From: Dyella telluris
GTDB taxonomy: Bacteria > Pseudomonadota > Gammaproteobacteria > Xanthomonadales > Rhodanobacteraceae
DNA: 64,000 bases
Direction of reading: 5' to 3'
Assembly (NCBI RefSeq): GCF_014297575.1
Contig: NZ_CP060412.1
Coordinates: 62,001-126,000 of the forward strand
Shown: positions 52,260 to 59,826 of the stretch, piece by piece
Layout: each line of letters opens with the position of its first letter
Numbering within the stretch: the stretch's first letter is position 1
Program-made: the position numbers and the translations under genes
Notes under the pieces: model-generated
The model's database searches: none
Told to the model about the DNA's origin: nothing
The model's input: the letters and a program-made list of their open reading frames with translations, nothing else

Positions 52260-52535
52260 TCAGACGTCGAGGTCGATCTCAAAGTCAGACCATGAATCGC
52301 GCTTGTCGAACTCAGCGTAAGCCTGCATGAGGGCGCTCGATGCTTGCACGACATTCAGACCCAGCTGTAGGCATGCGTTGCGACTGATCTGCACGTCGTA
52401 GAACAGGTCATTGAGGTCGTCATCTTCACGAACGAGGTCAAGCGTCGCGAAGCGAACACCATCGCTCGTGACTTGAAAGGTCGTCGTATCGTTCGCTTCG
52501 TCGATGATGATTTCGAAAAGAACCTTGATCTGCAT
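52260..52535 (-). CDS. Hypothetical acidic early protein
   Basis: 91 residues from ATG 52535. KVLFEIIIDEANDTTTFQV then FATLDLVREDDDLNDLFYDV and ACLQLGLNVVQASSALMQAY; acidic, alpha/beta, unknown. Leader has CTCACTCACA 13 bp before ATG. Neighbours are organised the same way, with private promoter and terminator. Confidence 0.68.
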   Translation of the reverse strand: MQIKVLFEIIIDEANDTTTFQVTSDGVRFATLDLVREDDDLNDLFYDVQISRNACLQLGLNVVQASSALMQAYAEFDKRDSWSDFEIDLDV

Positions 52536-52588
52536 AGCGTTTTGCTCTGTGAGTGAGTGTGTAAGCATCATCTGTGAGGTCGCAACGC

Positions 52589-52602
52589 CCGAGAATCGGC
52601 AC
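52589..52602 (-). promoter_or_regulatory. Early-promoter box (GTGCCGATTCTCGG)
   Basis: -35 TTCTCG, 17-bp spacer, -10 GATGAT. CCATGG at 52616 and CCATGC at 52627 lie upstream, 11 bp apart. Confidence 0.65.
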
Positions 52603-52645
52603 GATGCCGGTGATTCCATGGGTTATCCATGCGCTCGATGCGAGA

Positions 52646-52666
52646 AGAGCGACGCTAGGTCGCTCT
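52646..52666 (-). terminator. Terminator of the 108-aa gene (52673)
   Basis: AGAGCGAC/GTCGCTCT perfect 8-bp stem, loop GCTAG. Same stem as at 53136-53156. Confidence 0.7.
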
Positions 52667-52672
52667 GTAGGT

Positions 52673-52999
52673 TCAGTCGTTCTCGCGATCAATAACCATG
52701 CGTTCGACGACGTGTTCCATCGCTGCTGCGATGCTGTCGTGCGTCTCATCGAGGAGCACGCAGTTGACTTGAGAGAACACGTCAACACCTTGGTCGAACG
52801 AGAGCACGCGATACTGTCGCGTTTCGAGGTTCTGAAGGAGGAAATAGTGATTTCCTTCATAGATCTTCGCTTGCACGCTGTAGGTTGTGTCAGCGTCATC
52901 GACGACCTCAGCGTTGAAATCTTGCGCGAGCAAGTAGCGAACCAGCGCGATGTGATTCGTGTCGATGTCGTTCGTGTCAATCTTCGCTGCAATCTTCAT
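52673..52999 (-). CDS. Hypothetical early protein
   Basis: 108 residues from ATG 52999. AAKIDTNDIDTNHIALVRYLLAQ, AEVVDDADTTYSVQAKIYEG, FLLQNLETRQYRVLSFDQ; alpha/beta, acidic, ends with EHVVERMVIDREND. Unknown family. CACTCACATG-containing leader. Possibly related in fold to the other small early proteins here, which are similar in size and acidity. Confidence 0.68.
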   Translation of the reverse strand: MKIAAKIDTNDIDTNHIALVRYLLAQDFNAEVVDDADTTYSVQAKIYEGNHYFLLQNLETRQYRVLSFDQGVDVFSQVNCVLLDETHDSIAAAMEHVVERMVIDREND

Positions 53000-53067
53000 A
53001 CGTAGGTCTCATGTGAGTGTGCGTCGCTGCATTGCGACGAGACACATGATCGAGTTGGACGCGAGTT

Positions 53068-53081
53068 CCGAGAATCGGTGT
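53068..53081 (-). promoter_or_regulatory. Early-promoter box (ACACCGATTCTCGG)
   Basis: -35 TTCTCG, 17-bp spacer (ending CGTCCAACTC), -10 GATCAT. CCATGG at 53106 and CCAGGA at 53117 upstream. Confidence 0.65.
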
Positions 53082-53135
53082 GTTTGAGGACTCATGCCGG
53101 CGAATCCATGGGTTGCCCAGGAGGTGCGCATGAGA

Positions 53136-53156
53136 AGAGCGACACGAGGTCGCTCT
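53136..53156 (-). terminator. Terminator of the 93-aa gene (53164)
   Basis: AGAGCGAC/GTCGCTCT stem with ACGAG loop, almost identical to the one at 52646-52666. Confidence 0.7.
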
Positions 53157-53163
53157 ATAGGAC

Positions 53164-53445
53164 TCAGAGGGCTTCGAGCACGTCTTCGTCAACACCAGCT
53201 TCGCAACAGTTGAACTCGAAAACACCAGCTGCGAGAGACTTCATGTGCTCACGAGCGCGCTGTGCAAGTTCCAGCTGCTGCTCTTTAGGACGTTCTGCGA
53301 TTGCTTCGCTGAGGTGATAGCTCAAGCGCACGAAGAGGTCATACTGCTCGCCCTCACTCTCTTGAAACGCGAAGAGCGCGAGGTCGTAATCGACGTAGAC
53401 GAGAGTGTTGTTGAGGAACTTTTCGACGTACTGCTGAGCGTTCAT
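53164..53445 (-). CDS. Hypothetical early protein
   Basis: 93 residues from ATG 53445. NAQQYVEKFLNNTLVYVDYD, QYDLFVRLSYHLSEAIAERP, LELAQRAREHMKSLAAGVFEF; helical, ends CCEAGVDEDVLEAL. Unknown. The earlier in-frame start at 53490 would include the leader. CTCACTCACAGAG lies about 14 bp upstream. Confidence 0.68.
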   Translation of the reverse strand: MNAQQYVEKFLNNTLVYVDYDLALFAFQESEGEQYDLFVRLSYHLSEAIAERPKEQQLELAQRAREHMKSLAAGVFEFNCCEAGVDEDVLEAL

Positions 53446-53510
53446 AGGTCTATTTCTCTGTGAGTGAGTCGCTATCTGCGACACACGCATGATCGTGTTG
53501 GATCTGATTT

Positions 53511-53524
53511 CCGACTATCGGCAC
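53511..53524 (-). promoter_or_regulatory. Early-promoter box (GTGCCGATAGTCGG)
   Basis: -35 TAGTCG, 17-bp spacer with ATCCAACAC, -10 GATCAT. CCATGG at 53543 and 53554 upstream, exactly 11 bp apart. Confidence 0.68.
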
Positions 53525-53585
53525 TCTTGAGGCCAGGATCACCCATGGTCTATCCATGGCTTGCCCTGACTCTCACCCAAAACAA

Positions 53586-53665
53586 AGGCCCGATGGCACT
53601 CACTCCATCGAGCCTCTGTCCCAGCTGACTTGTCTCCCCTACTGAGTCCTGGTCATTCTCAGTAG
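53586..53665 (-). terminator. Double terminator after the 151-aa gene
   Basis: Two hairpins: 53586-53614 (AGGCCCGATGG/CCATCGAGCCT) and 53639-53665 (CTACTGAG/CTCAGTAG), both downstream of the leftward gene ending at 53711. Confidence 0.65.
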
Positions 53666-53710
53666 GGCACAACTAATAAGGTGGTCATGTCCTTGTGGTC
53701 CCTTGGCCGC

Positions 53711-54166
53711 TTACAGGGCGACTGCGTGGATGCCGGCTTCACCGTTCATGGCGCGCTTCATCAGCTCAGCCACGAGTTCTTCGGTCGTCAGGGCGCTGAC
53801 ACTGGTGGTCGCTTCCACTGCCGGACCCTGGTTCGCATGGTCGTCGAAGGTCTCCAGGACATCGAGGATCTCCTCCGCGATACCGTCGATGCGGGGCGTC
53901 ACCAGGTCGTTCGGACGCTTGCTGGGCTGACCCATCACGATGGGACGCAGCAGATCCTGCAGCAGTGCCAGCTGGACGTTGCCTTCCTCGTCACCCTTGG
54001 CCTTGCGGAACTTGGCGAGCATCCCGGCGACCTGGTGGAGATACGCACCGTGCATCAGCACTTCCTCGGCGTGATGAGCCAGCTCCTGACGCAGCTCGTT
54101 CTCGGTCATGTTGCGGACCATCTCACCGTGCATCAACAACTGGTCTTTCTTCTGCTGCTCGTTCAT
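53711..54166 (-). CDS. Hypothetical early protein, helical
   Basis: 151 residues from ATG 54166 (CAGAG upstream). Helical, Glu/Gln-rich: QQKKDQLLMHGEMVRNMTEN, HHAEEVLMHGAYLHQVAGML, EEGNVQLALLQDLLRP. Unknown. Its promoter is a strong sigma-70 type under operator 19, unlike the box promoters of its neighbours. The earlier in-frame start (54457) is rejected since it spans promoter and leader. Confidence 0.72.
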   Translation of the reverse strand: MNEQQKKDQLLMHGEMVRNMTENELRQELAHHAEEVLMHGAYLHQVAGMLAKFRKAKGDEEGNVQLALLQDLLRPIVMGQPSKRPNDLVTPRIDGIAEEILDVLETFDDHANQGPAVEATTSVSALTTEELVAELMKRAMNGEAGIHAVAL

Positions 54167-54212
54167 GGCTCTGTTTCTCTCTGTGCGCTGCGCGCTTTGT
54201 GTTTGTGTGCTT

Positions 54213-54241
54213 AGTGTATGTATGCGCTCACATATCGTCAA
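54213..54241 (-). promoter_or_regulatory. Leftward promoter with phage operator site 19
   Basis: -35 TTGACG (54236-54241), 17-bp spacer, -10 TACACT (54213-54218); operator GTATGCGCTCACATAT (54220-54235) fills the spacer. Confidence 0.82.
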
Positions 54242-54258
54242 GCGCATACGTATGGGAT

Positions 54259-54552
54259 CTACTTGGCAGTGCGTGACTCGTGGCGGTGCATGAAGACGAT
54301 CAGGCCGATCCACATGACCAGGCCAATCACCCCACCCACGGCCATCATTGCATCGACCTCGCTGGTGTTCATCAGGACACAGAGGGCCAAGATGAGATAG
54401 AGGCTCAGCAGCACCACGTCCAACAGGTTGGCACCTCCCTTCTTGGCCGGCTTCCAACCCTGTGCCATGCGGTAGACATCACCTGTGGCCTGAAAACGGG
54501 TCATGCCTGCCTCGATAGGAATGCCGGCGTACTGGTGTGCAATCACGTTCAT
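54259..54552 (-). CDS. Small two-pass membrane protein
   Basis: 97 residues from ATG 54552. Two transmembrane segments (LLDVVLLSLYLILALCVLM and MMAVGGVIGLVMWIGLIVFM) follow a cytoplasmic or periplasmic 50-residue start (GMTRFQATGDVYRMAQGWKP). Unknown; inner-membrane early phage proteins of this kind often interfere with host functions or superinfection. Confidence 0.7.
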   Translation of the reverse strand: MNVIAHQYAGIPIEAGMTRFQATGDVYRMAQGWKPAKKGGANLLDVVLLSLYLILALCVLMNTSEVDAMMAVGGVIGLVMWIGLIVFMHRHESRTAK

Positions 54553-54575
54553 AGCGTTTGCTCGCTGCGTTGTGT

Positions 54576-54622
54576 GTATGTGCATACATAGTAGCGCATC
54601 AGCAACAACCGACAATCGGCAC
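54576..54622 (-). promoter_or_regulatory. Early promoter carrying both the box and phage operator site 20
   Basis: Box GTGCCGATTGTCGG (54609-54622) with -35 TTGTCG (54610-54615), 16-bp spacer, -10 TACTAT (54588-54593); operator GTATGTGCATACATAG (54576-54591) directly after. Upstream CCATGG 54647, CCATGG 54658, CCTAGG 54669 at 11-bp steps. Confidence 0.75.
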
Positions 54623-54693
54623 GTCATAGGACTATTGGCGGCCCCTCCATGGGTTATCCATGGCTCACCCTAGGGCGGCTCCACCCAAAAAAG

Positions 54694-54723
54694 TGCCCCT
54701 GCGAGCGGGCAAGCTCCAGGGGC
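54694..54723 (-). terminator. Terminator of the 153-aa gene
   Basis: GCCCCTG/CAGGGGC stem with a 16-base loop, followed (leftward) by a T6 run. Confidence 0.62.
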
Positions 54724-54809
54724 GTGGTCGAACAATAATCAGAGCCCAAAGGGAGGCCGAGGACGGGAGTCTTTGGCCCACCTACCCTGTTACTGCAGAC
54801 AGGGTGATT

Positions 54810-55271
54810 TTAGTCGGTTTCGCGGAAGGGGGCCACCTTGTACTGGTCGTGGATCTGGACGAACCAGGTCTCGGTGATGAAATCGAGGATGCTATGCACC
54901 AGGCGCAGGTCAAGCGTCCCCTGGTCCTCGTCCGTGGTCTCCTGGTGAATGCCCATCCAGTCGTTCCGGAAGGACAGAGGAAACAGGACTTTGGTGCCAT
55001 TGATGGTCAGCTCCATCAGGACAATATCCGGGTCACGCATCAGATCACCATTGGACTCGCCGTAGCTGGCAATGGAGTACGTGGGCTGGCCATAGTGGTT
55101 GCTGATGACCTCGACCAACACATCCATCATGCCCTGGGACTTGAACCGCGTATTCCGGCGATGACCTTCCATCAGCAGATCGAACTGCTCATAGGCCCAG
55201 GTCATACGGCCAAAGGTTCTGTCTTGTGTGGCCAGCTGCTCGATGGCAGTGATCACTTTATGGTCCGTCAT
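54810..55271 (-). CDS. Hypothetical early protein
   Basis: 153 residues from ATG 55271 (ACGGAG 8 bp upstream). KVITAIEQLATQDRTFGRMTW, YEQFDLLMEGHRR, MDVLVEVISNHYGQP, then a beta region VLMELTINGTKVLFPLSF and a final helix. Unknown. Promoter: degenerate box at 55328-55339, 17-bp spacer, -10 CATCAT, with a CCTAGG/CCATGG/CCATGG triplet upstream. Confidence 0.7.
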   Translation of the reverse strand: MTDHKVITAIEQLATQDRTFGRMTWAYEQFDLLMEGHRRNTRFKSQGMMDVLVEVISNHYGQPTYSIASYGESNGDLMRDPDIVLMELTINGTKVLFPLSFRNDWMGIHQETTDEDQGTLDLRLVHSILDFITETWFVQIHDQYKVAPFRETD

Positions 55272-57269
55272 GCTGTGCTCCGTTGTCAGTTGCTGCGATG
55301 AGCAAATGATGATTGTGGCGCATGACCCCGACTATCTGGGAGAGATCAGATACCTGCCCTAGGCTGGGCCATGGTTGTGCCATGGGCTCACCTGCGGTCT
55401 ATCCATGGTCTGCTGATGGTTGGCCCACCGGCCCTATGGTTTGTGGCTGCTCTACGTGTATAGAGAGATAGAGATATGCACGCTTGTCCCTAGAGCCTAT
55501 GGGAAAACCTATGGTCGGCCATCCATCAACCTATGGCACCTTGGCTGCTGGTCCACCCTAGTCCCAGTGATCATGTCCCTAGTTTTGATTAGTTATAGGG
55601 AAATATAGAACCCGTAGGCCGCCTATTTCCCAAGAATCACTGCTCAATAAACCTATTTGTTATGGCCGTCTAAATAGATACGTTTACTTTTGGCCATCCA
55701 GAACATGCTCAAAACAGCCAAAAACCATGTTGACGTACTGTTTGAGGGGTTAATGACTAATTTCCCTATGCTAATAAACATGAGGGAATGGCCAACCAGT
55801 GTGCCTAGTGCCAAGGCCAACCGCTCCCATGGTTCAACCATGGATAGACCTAGGGGAGAGTGACGGTTGGCTCATGGGATGGCCGGCTATGGGAGAGCCA
55901 TGGTTGAGCAGAGGAGGTGCCAATACAGGGGAAACCATGGATAGACCATGGGCAAGCCTAGGGCCGGGTTGGCACCACTATCCCTATAGGGAACCAGGTC
56001 ATCTGGAGCCGGGAGTATCTCTTTCTCTATGGAAGTGCCTATCTGATGCCGGAGCTATCTGACTGACCTAGTACATGTGCTACGTAGGCCAGGATTAGGA
56101 AGACCGTGTTTGCTCCGGATGAGCGACAGCTCGGAAACTAGGCAATCTGAGAACTCAGGATATGACGCCCCCTACCCCGTGACGATGCACTGAGTAGGGA
56201 CACATCCCGGCCTTCAGACTGCCTTGGGGAGTTTGACTCCCTCCCGGTGGTGATCCACAGGGGCAACCTTCAACCTCATGCCATTGCGACAGTCACTGTT
56301 GTTCCTCGGTGCGCATGAGCCTGGGCAAGCCAGAACAGGTAACACCGTGTCACTCACCCGCCTCGCTGTCGCACCTATCGGTGACGCCCGAGTCCTGTCT
56401 GCGGGAAATCCTTCATCAGGGTCATTGCTACAAGAGCTGCCAGTGGCCGAACGTATGGGTGCCGATAAACCGCTAGCTGACCTGAGTATGTTAGCGCGTA
56501 CATACCGTGGCGGGCAATGCTGGATAGAGCATGGGTCGGCCGGACTTGGGAGCGCCTGGACATGGAGGGGCCATGGGAAACCCTTGCAATATATGTGGCG
56601 CGGGCCGGCACCGTCATTTGCCCTTCCCTTCCACAGGCACCTCGGCTCTCCCATCCCTCTATACCCCGGCCTGTCTCTTCCCATACCCCTATGCGTAGGC
56701 CATCCCTACTGCTACTCCCCATAGCTCTCTCCCCTAGGGTGTGTGTGCTCCTCTATCCCTTCTTCCCTATACCCACAAGTCTTCTCCTGCATCCCTATAG
56801 CCGGACACAATACCGACCTCGACCTGGTGCGATTCGTGTGTGTCTGTGTCGTTCTCTATGCGTGGGATGAGCGCTCGTTCTTTGTATCGTTCGTGCTGCT
56901 TATCTCTATGCGAGAAACGCGCTAGATCGACGCGAGAGACATTTCCCTTATGCGAGCGCTGTGCTGCTACTCGTTCTATGCGGGGAACGTCACAGTGATC
57001 GTTTTAGCGTTCGACGATGTTGACGATATGGGTGTGTTTCTCATGCGGGAGTGTTGATTTCGCGGAAAGCGTGTCAAGTTCCCTTTACATGTGTTGGCGA
57101 TCGAGGCGTTTGCGAATTTAAGTTATTGATCCGGCAGGTTTATTTGGAATTTTGGTGGGTTCGATACAAATAATTTCTGTAACGGAGGGACTTAACAGAT
57201 TCGTTGAGTGACCGCTTTGCAGGAATTGACCAACTTGCGCCCTTACATCAACACCTATAAGGCTTAAAC
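55272..57269. other. 2-kb gene-poor control region with phased CCWWGG arrays
   Basis: No convincing gene. It contains hexamer triplets at 11-bp steps (55358/55369/55380; 55827/55838/55849; 55935/55946/55957), a related series CCTATGG/CCATCC/CCTATGG at 55508/55519/55530, an AT-rich stretch (55570-55780), a hairpin GGGAGTTTGACTCCC near 56226-56240, a degenerate phage operator (56488-56503) and a T-rich half (56700-57260). A replication origin or a master early control region would fit. Confidence 0.6.
56488..56503. promoter_or_regulatory. Degenerate phage operator site 21
   Basis: GTTAGCGCGTACATAC: one perfect and one 3/5 half-site. Confidence 0.45.
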
Positions 57270-57644
57270 ATGAATCAACATTTCAGTAGTAACGACCCGA
57301 ACCACCGCATCCAGATGGCACACGTCAAGGAGCTGTCCACCGACAAGCTCAGTGGCGAGTCCTTCAAGTACACCTTCCATGACGTGAAGAAGCTCTGGGA
57401 GGGACACTATGGCGGTCCATCGGGCTGGGCACAGAAGACCGCCAAGGAGCGCGACGATTACCTTCAGGGATTGAAGGACTGTGCCAACGCAGTGAAGAAG
57501 ATCGCGGAGATGGAGCCGGACATGGGACACAAGCGCAGCATGCTTGCTTGTTACCACGGGACCATCTGGATCTATGCCTGGATCAGCCACCTGACCGTCG
57601 ACGGTCAGTTCTGCGATGACCTCTTGGACGCAGTTGGCTCCTAA
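57270..57644 (+). CDS. Hypothetical protein, only rightward gene of the early region
   Basis: 124 residues from ATG 57270 (AAGG about 10 bp upstream). HFSSNDPNHRIQMAHVKELS, HDVKKLWEGHYGGPSGWAQK, DYLQGLKDCANAVKKIAEME; helical, unknown. It converges on the leftward operon and is separated by a bidirectional terminator. TATAAG at 57256-57261 could be part of its promoter. Confidence 0.72.
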   Translation: MNQHFSSNDPNHRIQMAHVKELSTDKLSGESFKYTFHDVKKLWEGHYGGPSGWAQKTAKERDDYLQGLKDCANAVKKIAEMEPDMGHKRSMLACYHGTIWIYAWISHLTVDGQFCDDLLDAVGS

Positions 57645-57650
57645 CCAAAA

Positions 57651-57674
57651 GAAAGCCCGGTCATGTGCCGGGCT
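57651..57674. terminator. Bidirectional terminator
   Basis: AAGCCCGG/CCGGGCTT stem with seven-base loop between converging genes. Confidence 0.78.
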
Positions 57675-57695
57675 TCTCTGTGTAAGGGTGGATGG

Positions 57696-58019
57696 TCAGT
57701 CGTAGTCTTGAACCTCGCACTGGATCGCCCTGTCGAGGATCAGTCGCATCTTGTCGCCTTCATCCCGCTCGCGGTCAGTGCCACCCTGTAGACGCTGGGA
57801 GATCAGCTTGAGCTTGTCGAAGTCCTCAGCCTCGATGCAGTAGTCGATGTAGATCCTGGTGGGTTCCCCGATTGTTGGCTCGGGTGCATCGAGTATCCGG
57901 CGAATGTCCTCGTTCGGGTCTGTCGAAAGCTCGCCCACCTTCAATAGTGCTGGGTCATCCCAAACGCCTTGAATCCTCGCCCTGATGGCTTGAAGCTTCT
58001 CGTCCTGGCTCAGCGTCAC
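57696..58019 (-). CDS. Hypothetical helical early protein
   Basis: 107 residues from GTG 58019, overlapping the upstream stop (GTGA), GGAG upstream. KLQAIRARIQGVWDDPALLK, DPNEDIRRILDAPEP, DYCIEAEDFDKLKLISQRLQ; acidic, helical. Unknown. Last gene of a five-gene overlapping chain. Confidence 0.7.
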   Translation of the reverse strand: MTLSQDEKLQAIRARIQGVWDDPALLKVGELSTDPNEDIRRILDAPEPTIGEPTRIYIDYCIEAEDFDKLKLISQRLQGGTDRERDEGDKMRLILDRAIQCEVQDYD

Positions 58020-58255
58020 TTGATGCTCCTTAGCTGCCCCTGTGTAAGGCATTCCATGTGCCCGCTCTTCCAGCCAGGCACTCCCTCTTTGTCTGCGTAG
58101 ACCCGTTCGGTCCCCAGGTAGCCGTCGAACCGGACCCAGGGTGCTTCAGAGGTGCTCTGCACGACGGTTCCACACATGCCAGGTTCGATCCACTTGGGAT
58201 CGTCCCGGTCGATGGACGCTACACAGACGCGATCACCTGCTTTGAACTTTACCAT
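58016..58255 (-). CDS. Small SH3-like protein
   Basis: 79 residues from ATG 58255. FKAGDRVCVASIDRDDPKWI and MCGTVVQSTSEAPWVRFDGY read as an SH3-like barrel (as in KOW-type folds), then SGHMECLTQGQLRSIK. Its ribosome site lies within the end of the upstream gene (…GEGRW). Confidence 0.65.
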   Translation of the reverse strand: MVKFKAGDRVCVASIDRDDPKWIEPGMCGTVVQSTSEAPWVRFDGYLGTERVYADKEGVPGWKSGHMECLTQGQLRSIK

Positions 58256-58560
58256 CGCCCCTCCCCTGCCGCTGGCTTGAGCTTGGGAACACTGTCAGCG
58301 TCGCCATAGCTGACGTTGAGGTTCCTGACGATCTGCTCCACCACGCTGCGCTTGACCTCATGGCCGTTGGTTTTGTTGAACTCGCTGATGACCCGCTGGA
58401 CGATCCAGTCGAGGTTCAACTCATGGGTCGTCTGACGAGCACGCTCCTGCACCGCCTCCTTGATCCACTCCTTCACCTCGGCCTTCGTGATGCCCAGGTC
58501 AGCAATGTGTTGGCGCAGGGCGAGCGTGATCTCCCGGCGTCCTACCTCGTCAGCCTTCAT
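58249..58560 (-). CDS. Hypothetical helical protein ending GEGRW
   Basis: 103 residues from ATG 58560 (ATGA overlap). REITLALRQHIADLGITKAE, VKEWIKEAVQERARQ, LDWIVQRVISEFNKTNGHEV; helical. The C-terminal GEGRW codons double as the next gene's ribosome site. Confidence 0.68.
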   Translation of the reverse strand: MKADEVGRREITLALRQHIADLGITKAEVKEWIKEAVQERARQTTHELNLDWIVQRVISEFNKTNGHEVKRSVVEQIVRNLNVSYGDADSVPKLKPAAGEGRW

Positions 58561-58793
58561 GCGTTCAGCGCCTTCTTGATTGCTGTCTGCACCTCACGAC
58601 GGCCACGGTAGCTCGCCTCCCTGGCGATCTCCTTGAACAGTTCGGAGGCAGTGGGTGCCTTGAAGAACGTGTGGAACAGATCGTTCTCGTGCTTCCACCA
58701 CGGTTCGGTGGGATTACCAGCTGGCCAGGTCTCCTTGAAACCGAGAGCCTTCATCACTTCCGGGCTGAGCTTGGGTTCGTTGGACTCACTCAT
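58557..58793 (-). CDS. Hypothetical small protein
   Basis: 78 residues from ATG 58793, overlapping the upstream gene by 8 bp. PEVMKALGFKETWPAGNPTE, ENDLFHTFFKAPTASELFKE, YRGRREVQTAIKKALNA. No family known. Confidence 0.68.
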   Translation of the reverse strand: MSESNEPKLSPEVMKALGFKETWPAGNPTEPWWKHENDLFHTFFKAPTASELFKEIAREASYRGRREVQTAIKKALNA

Positions 58794-59526
58794 GCTCGAT
58801 CACCTGGTCATCATCGACGCGCTTGAGGATCTCGATCTTGGGCATCTCGACGGGATCGTAGGTCAGCGCGGTGTTCTTCAGCGCTTCCATGCCGGCACGT
58901 TGGATCGTCTGCACAACGTAGGCATCGACTTCCGATTTTGCGCTTTCGACCGTTTTCTCCATGTGTTCGTCGAACATGTCCGCGACGAACTTCATGTTGC
59001 CCGTCATCTGGGCGCGTGCAGTGGACGCCTTCAGCTGTAGGGCTGCCTTCTGTTTGATGGGCAGCTTCAGCTCACCCAGCATCTTGTGCAGCTCATCCAC
59101 CTCGCTGAGTGCGGTCTCCAGGCGCTTTCTGACCTCGCCCGCGAACTGCTTGGTTCGGGACTGTGGCGGTGCCAGCTCCGGGACATAGCCATTACCACCA
59201 GGCTCGCGATAGCGGAGCGTGCATTGGCTACCCATGCCTACGTTGGGGCTGGACACGAAATGCGCCCACTGGGCTTCGCTCAGATCCACCTCGATGTAGG
59301 GCTTGGTCGCTGCATGCACCCAATCGGTAGACAGGTCACGACGAATGGAGCTGCTCGCGATCCGAATACGGATGAAGTGCTGATGGTTGAAGTCCGACCC
59401 GTACAGATTGGTCATCCCACTGATGCGAGACGCTCCGATCTGCGCGTAGGCCGGGTGTTCGTAGATCAGCCCACCCATCGGGCCAGCCTCTTCACGAACG
59501 GTCGGTTCCAGGAAAATGCGCTTCAT
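58786..59526 (-). CDS. Conserved hypothetical phage protein
   Basis: 246 residues from ATG 59526. N-terminal 120 residues beta-rich with conserved-looking GSDFNHQHFIRIRIASSSIR and WAHFVSSPNVGMGSQCTLRY; C-terminal half a long helix (FAGEVRKRLETALSEVDELH ...). I cannot name the family. First gene of the chain running down to 57.7 kb. Confidence 0.72.
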   Translation of the reverse strand: MKRIFLEPTVREEAGPMGGLIYEHPAYAQIGASRISGMTNLYGSDFNHQHFIRIRIASSSIRRDLSTDWVHAATKPYIEVDLSEAQWAHFVSSPNVGMGSQCTLRYREPGGNGYVPELAPPQSRTKQFAGEVRKRLETALSEVDELHKMLGELKLPIKQKAALQLKASTARAQMTGNMKFVADMFDEHMEKTVESAKSEVDAYVVQTIQRAGMEALKNTALTYDPVEMPKIEILKRVDDDQVIEHE

Positions 59527-59529
59527 GGC

Positions 59530-59826
59530 TTATGCCTCTTTGCCATTGGTTTCGTTGTACTTCGCGACACGCCAATTGACGTGCTCGGGCTGGATTTCGT
59601 CGGGGTTGGATCCGCACAGGTAGACCTGGGCCGGCTCAACCTCATTCAGGGCTTTGCCACGCTGATGAACCAGGGTGATTTCGCTGGGCGGGAGATCCTC
59701 CACCACGTCGTCGTCGTAGTTGACGACCAGGACATCCATTGCTTCAGAGGTGGCGACAAACTGGACGACTCCAGCTTGGATCGTGACCACCACGGCGGGC
59801 AGCTTCTTCTCAGTGTCGGCGGGCAT
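59530..59826 (-). CDS. Hypothetical small beta-rich protein
   Basis: 98 residues from ATG 59826 (GAAGGA 7 bp upstream). VVVTIQAGVVQFVATSEAMD, VLVVNYDDDVVEDLPPSEIT; acidic. Three bp separate its stop from the next start region. Confidence 0.68.
   Translation of the reverse strand: MPADTEKKLPAVVVTIQAGVVQFVATSEAMDVLVVNYDDDVVEDLPPSEITLVHQRGKALNEVEPAQVYLCGSNPDEIQPEHVNWRVAKYNETNGKEA

Noticed and set aside
54166..54457. N-terminal extension of the 151-aa protein
   Set aside because: It would cover the promoter and operator 19; the start at 54166 fits the leader of a -10 at 54213.
55653..55841. 62-codon leftward frame with two hydrophobic stretches
   Set aside because: Product looks like a possible small membrane protein (WFLAVLSMFWMAK), but there is no ribosome site and the start ATG is part of a CCATGG hexamer. 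Kept open but not supported.
56278..56724. 148-codon rightward frame and opposing leftward frames in the 2-kb control region
   Set aside because: Low-complexity Pro/Ser/Leu-rich products, no ribosome sites, several competing frames of equal length; probably chance.
57120..57200. Possible tRNA (GGTTCGATA-like string)
   Set aside because: No anticodon arm or acceptor stem can be formed around it.
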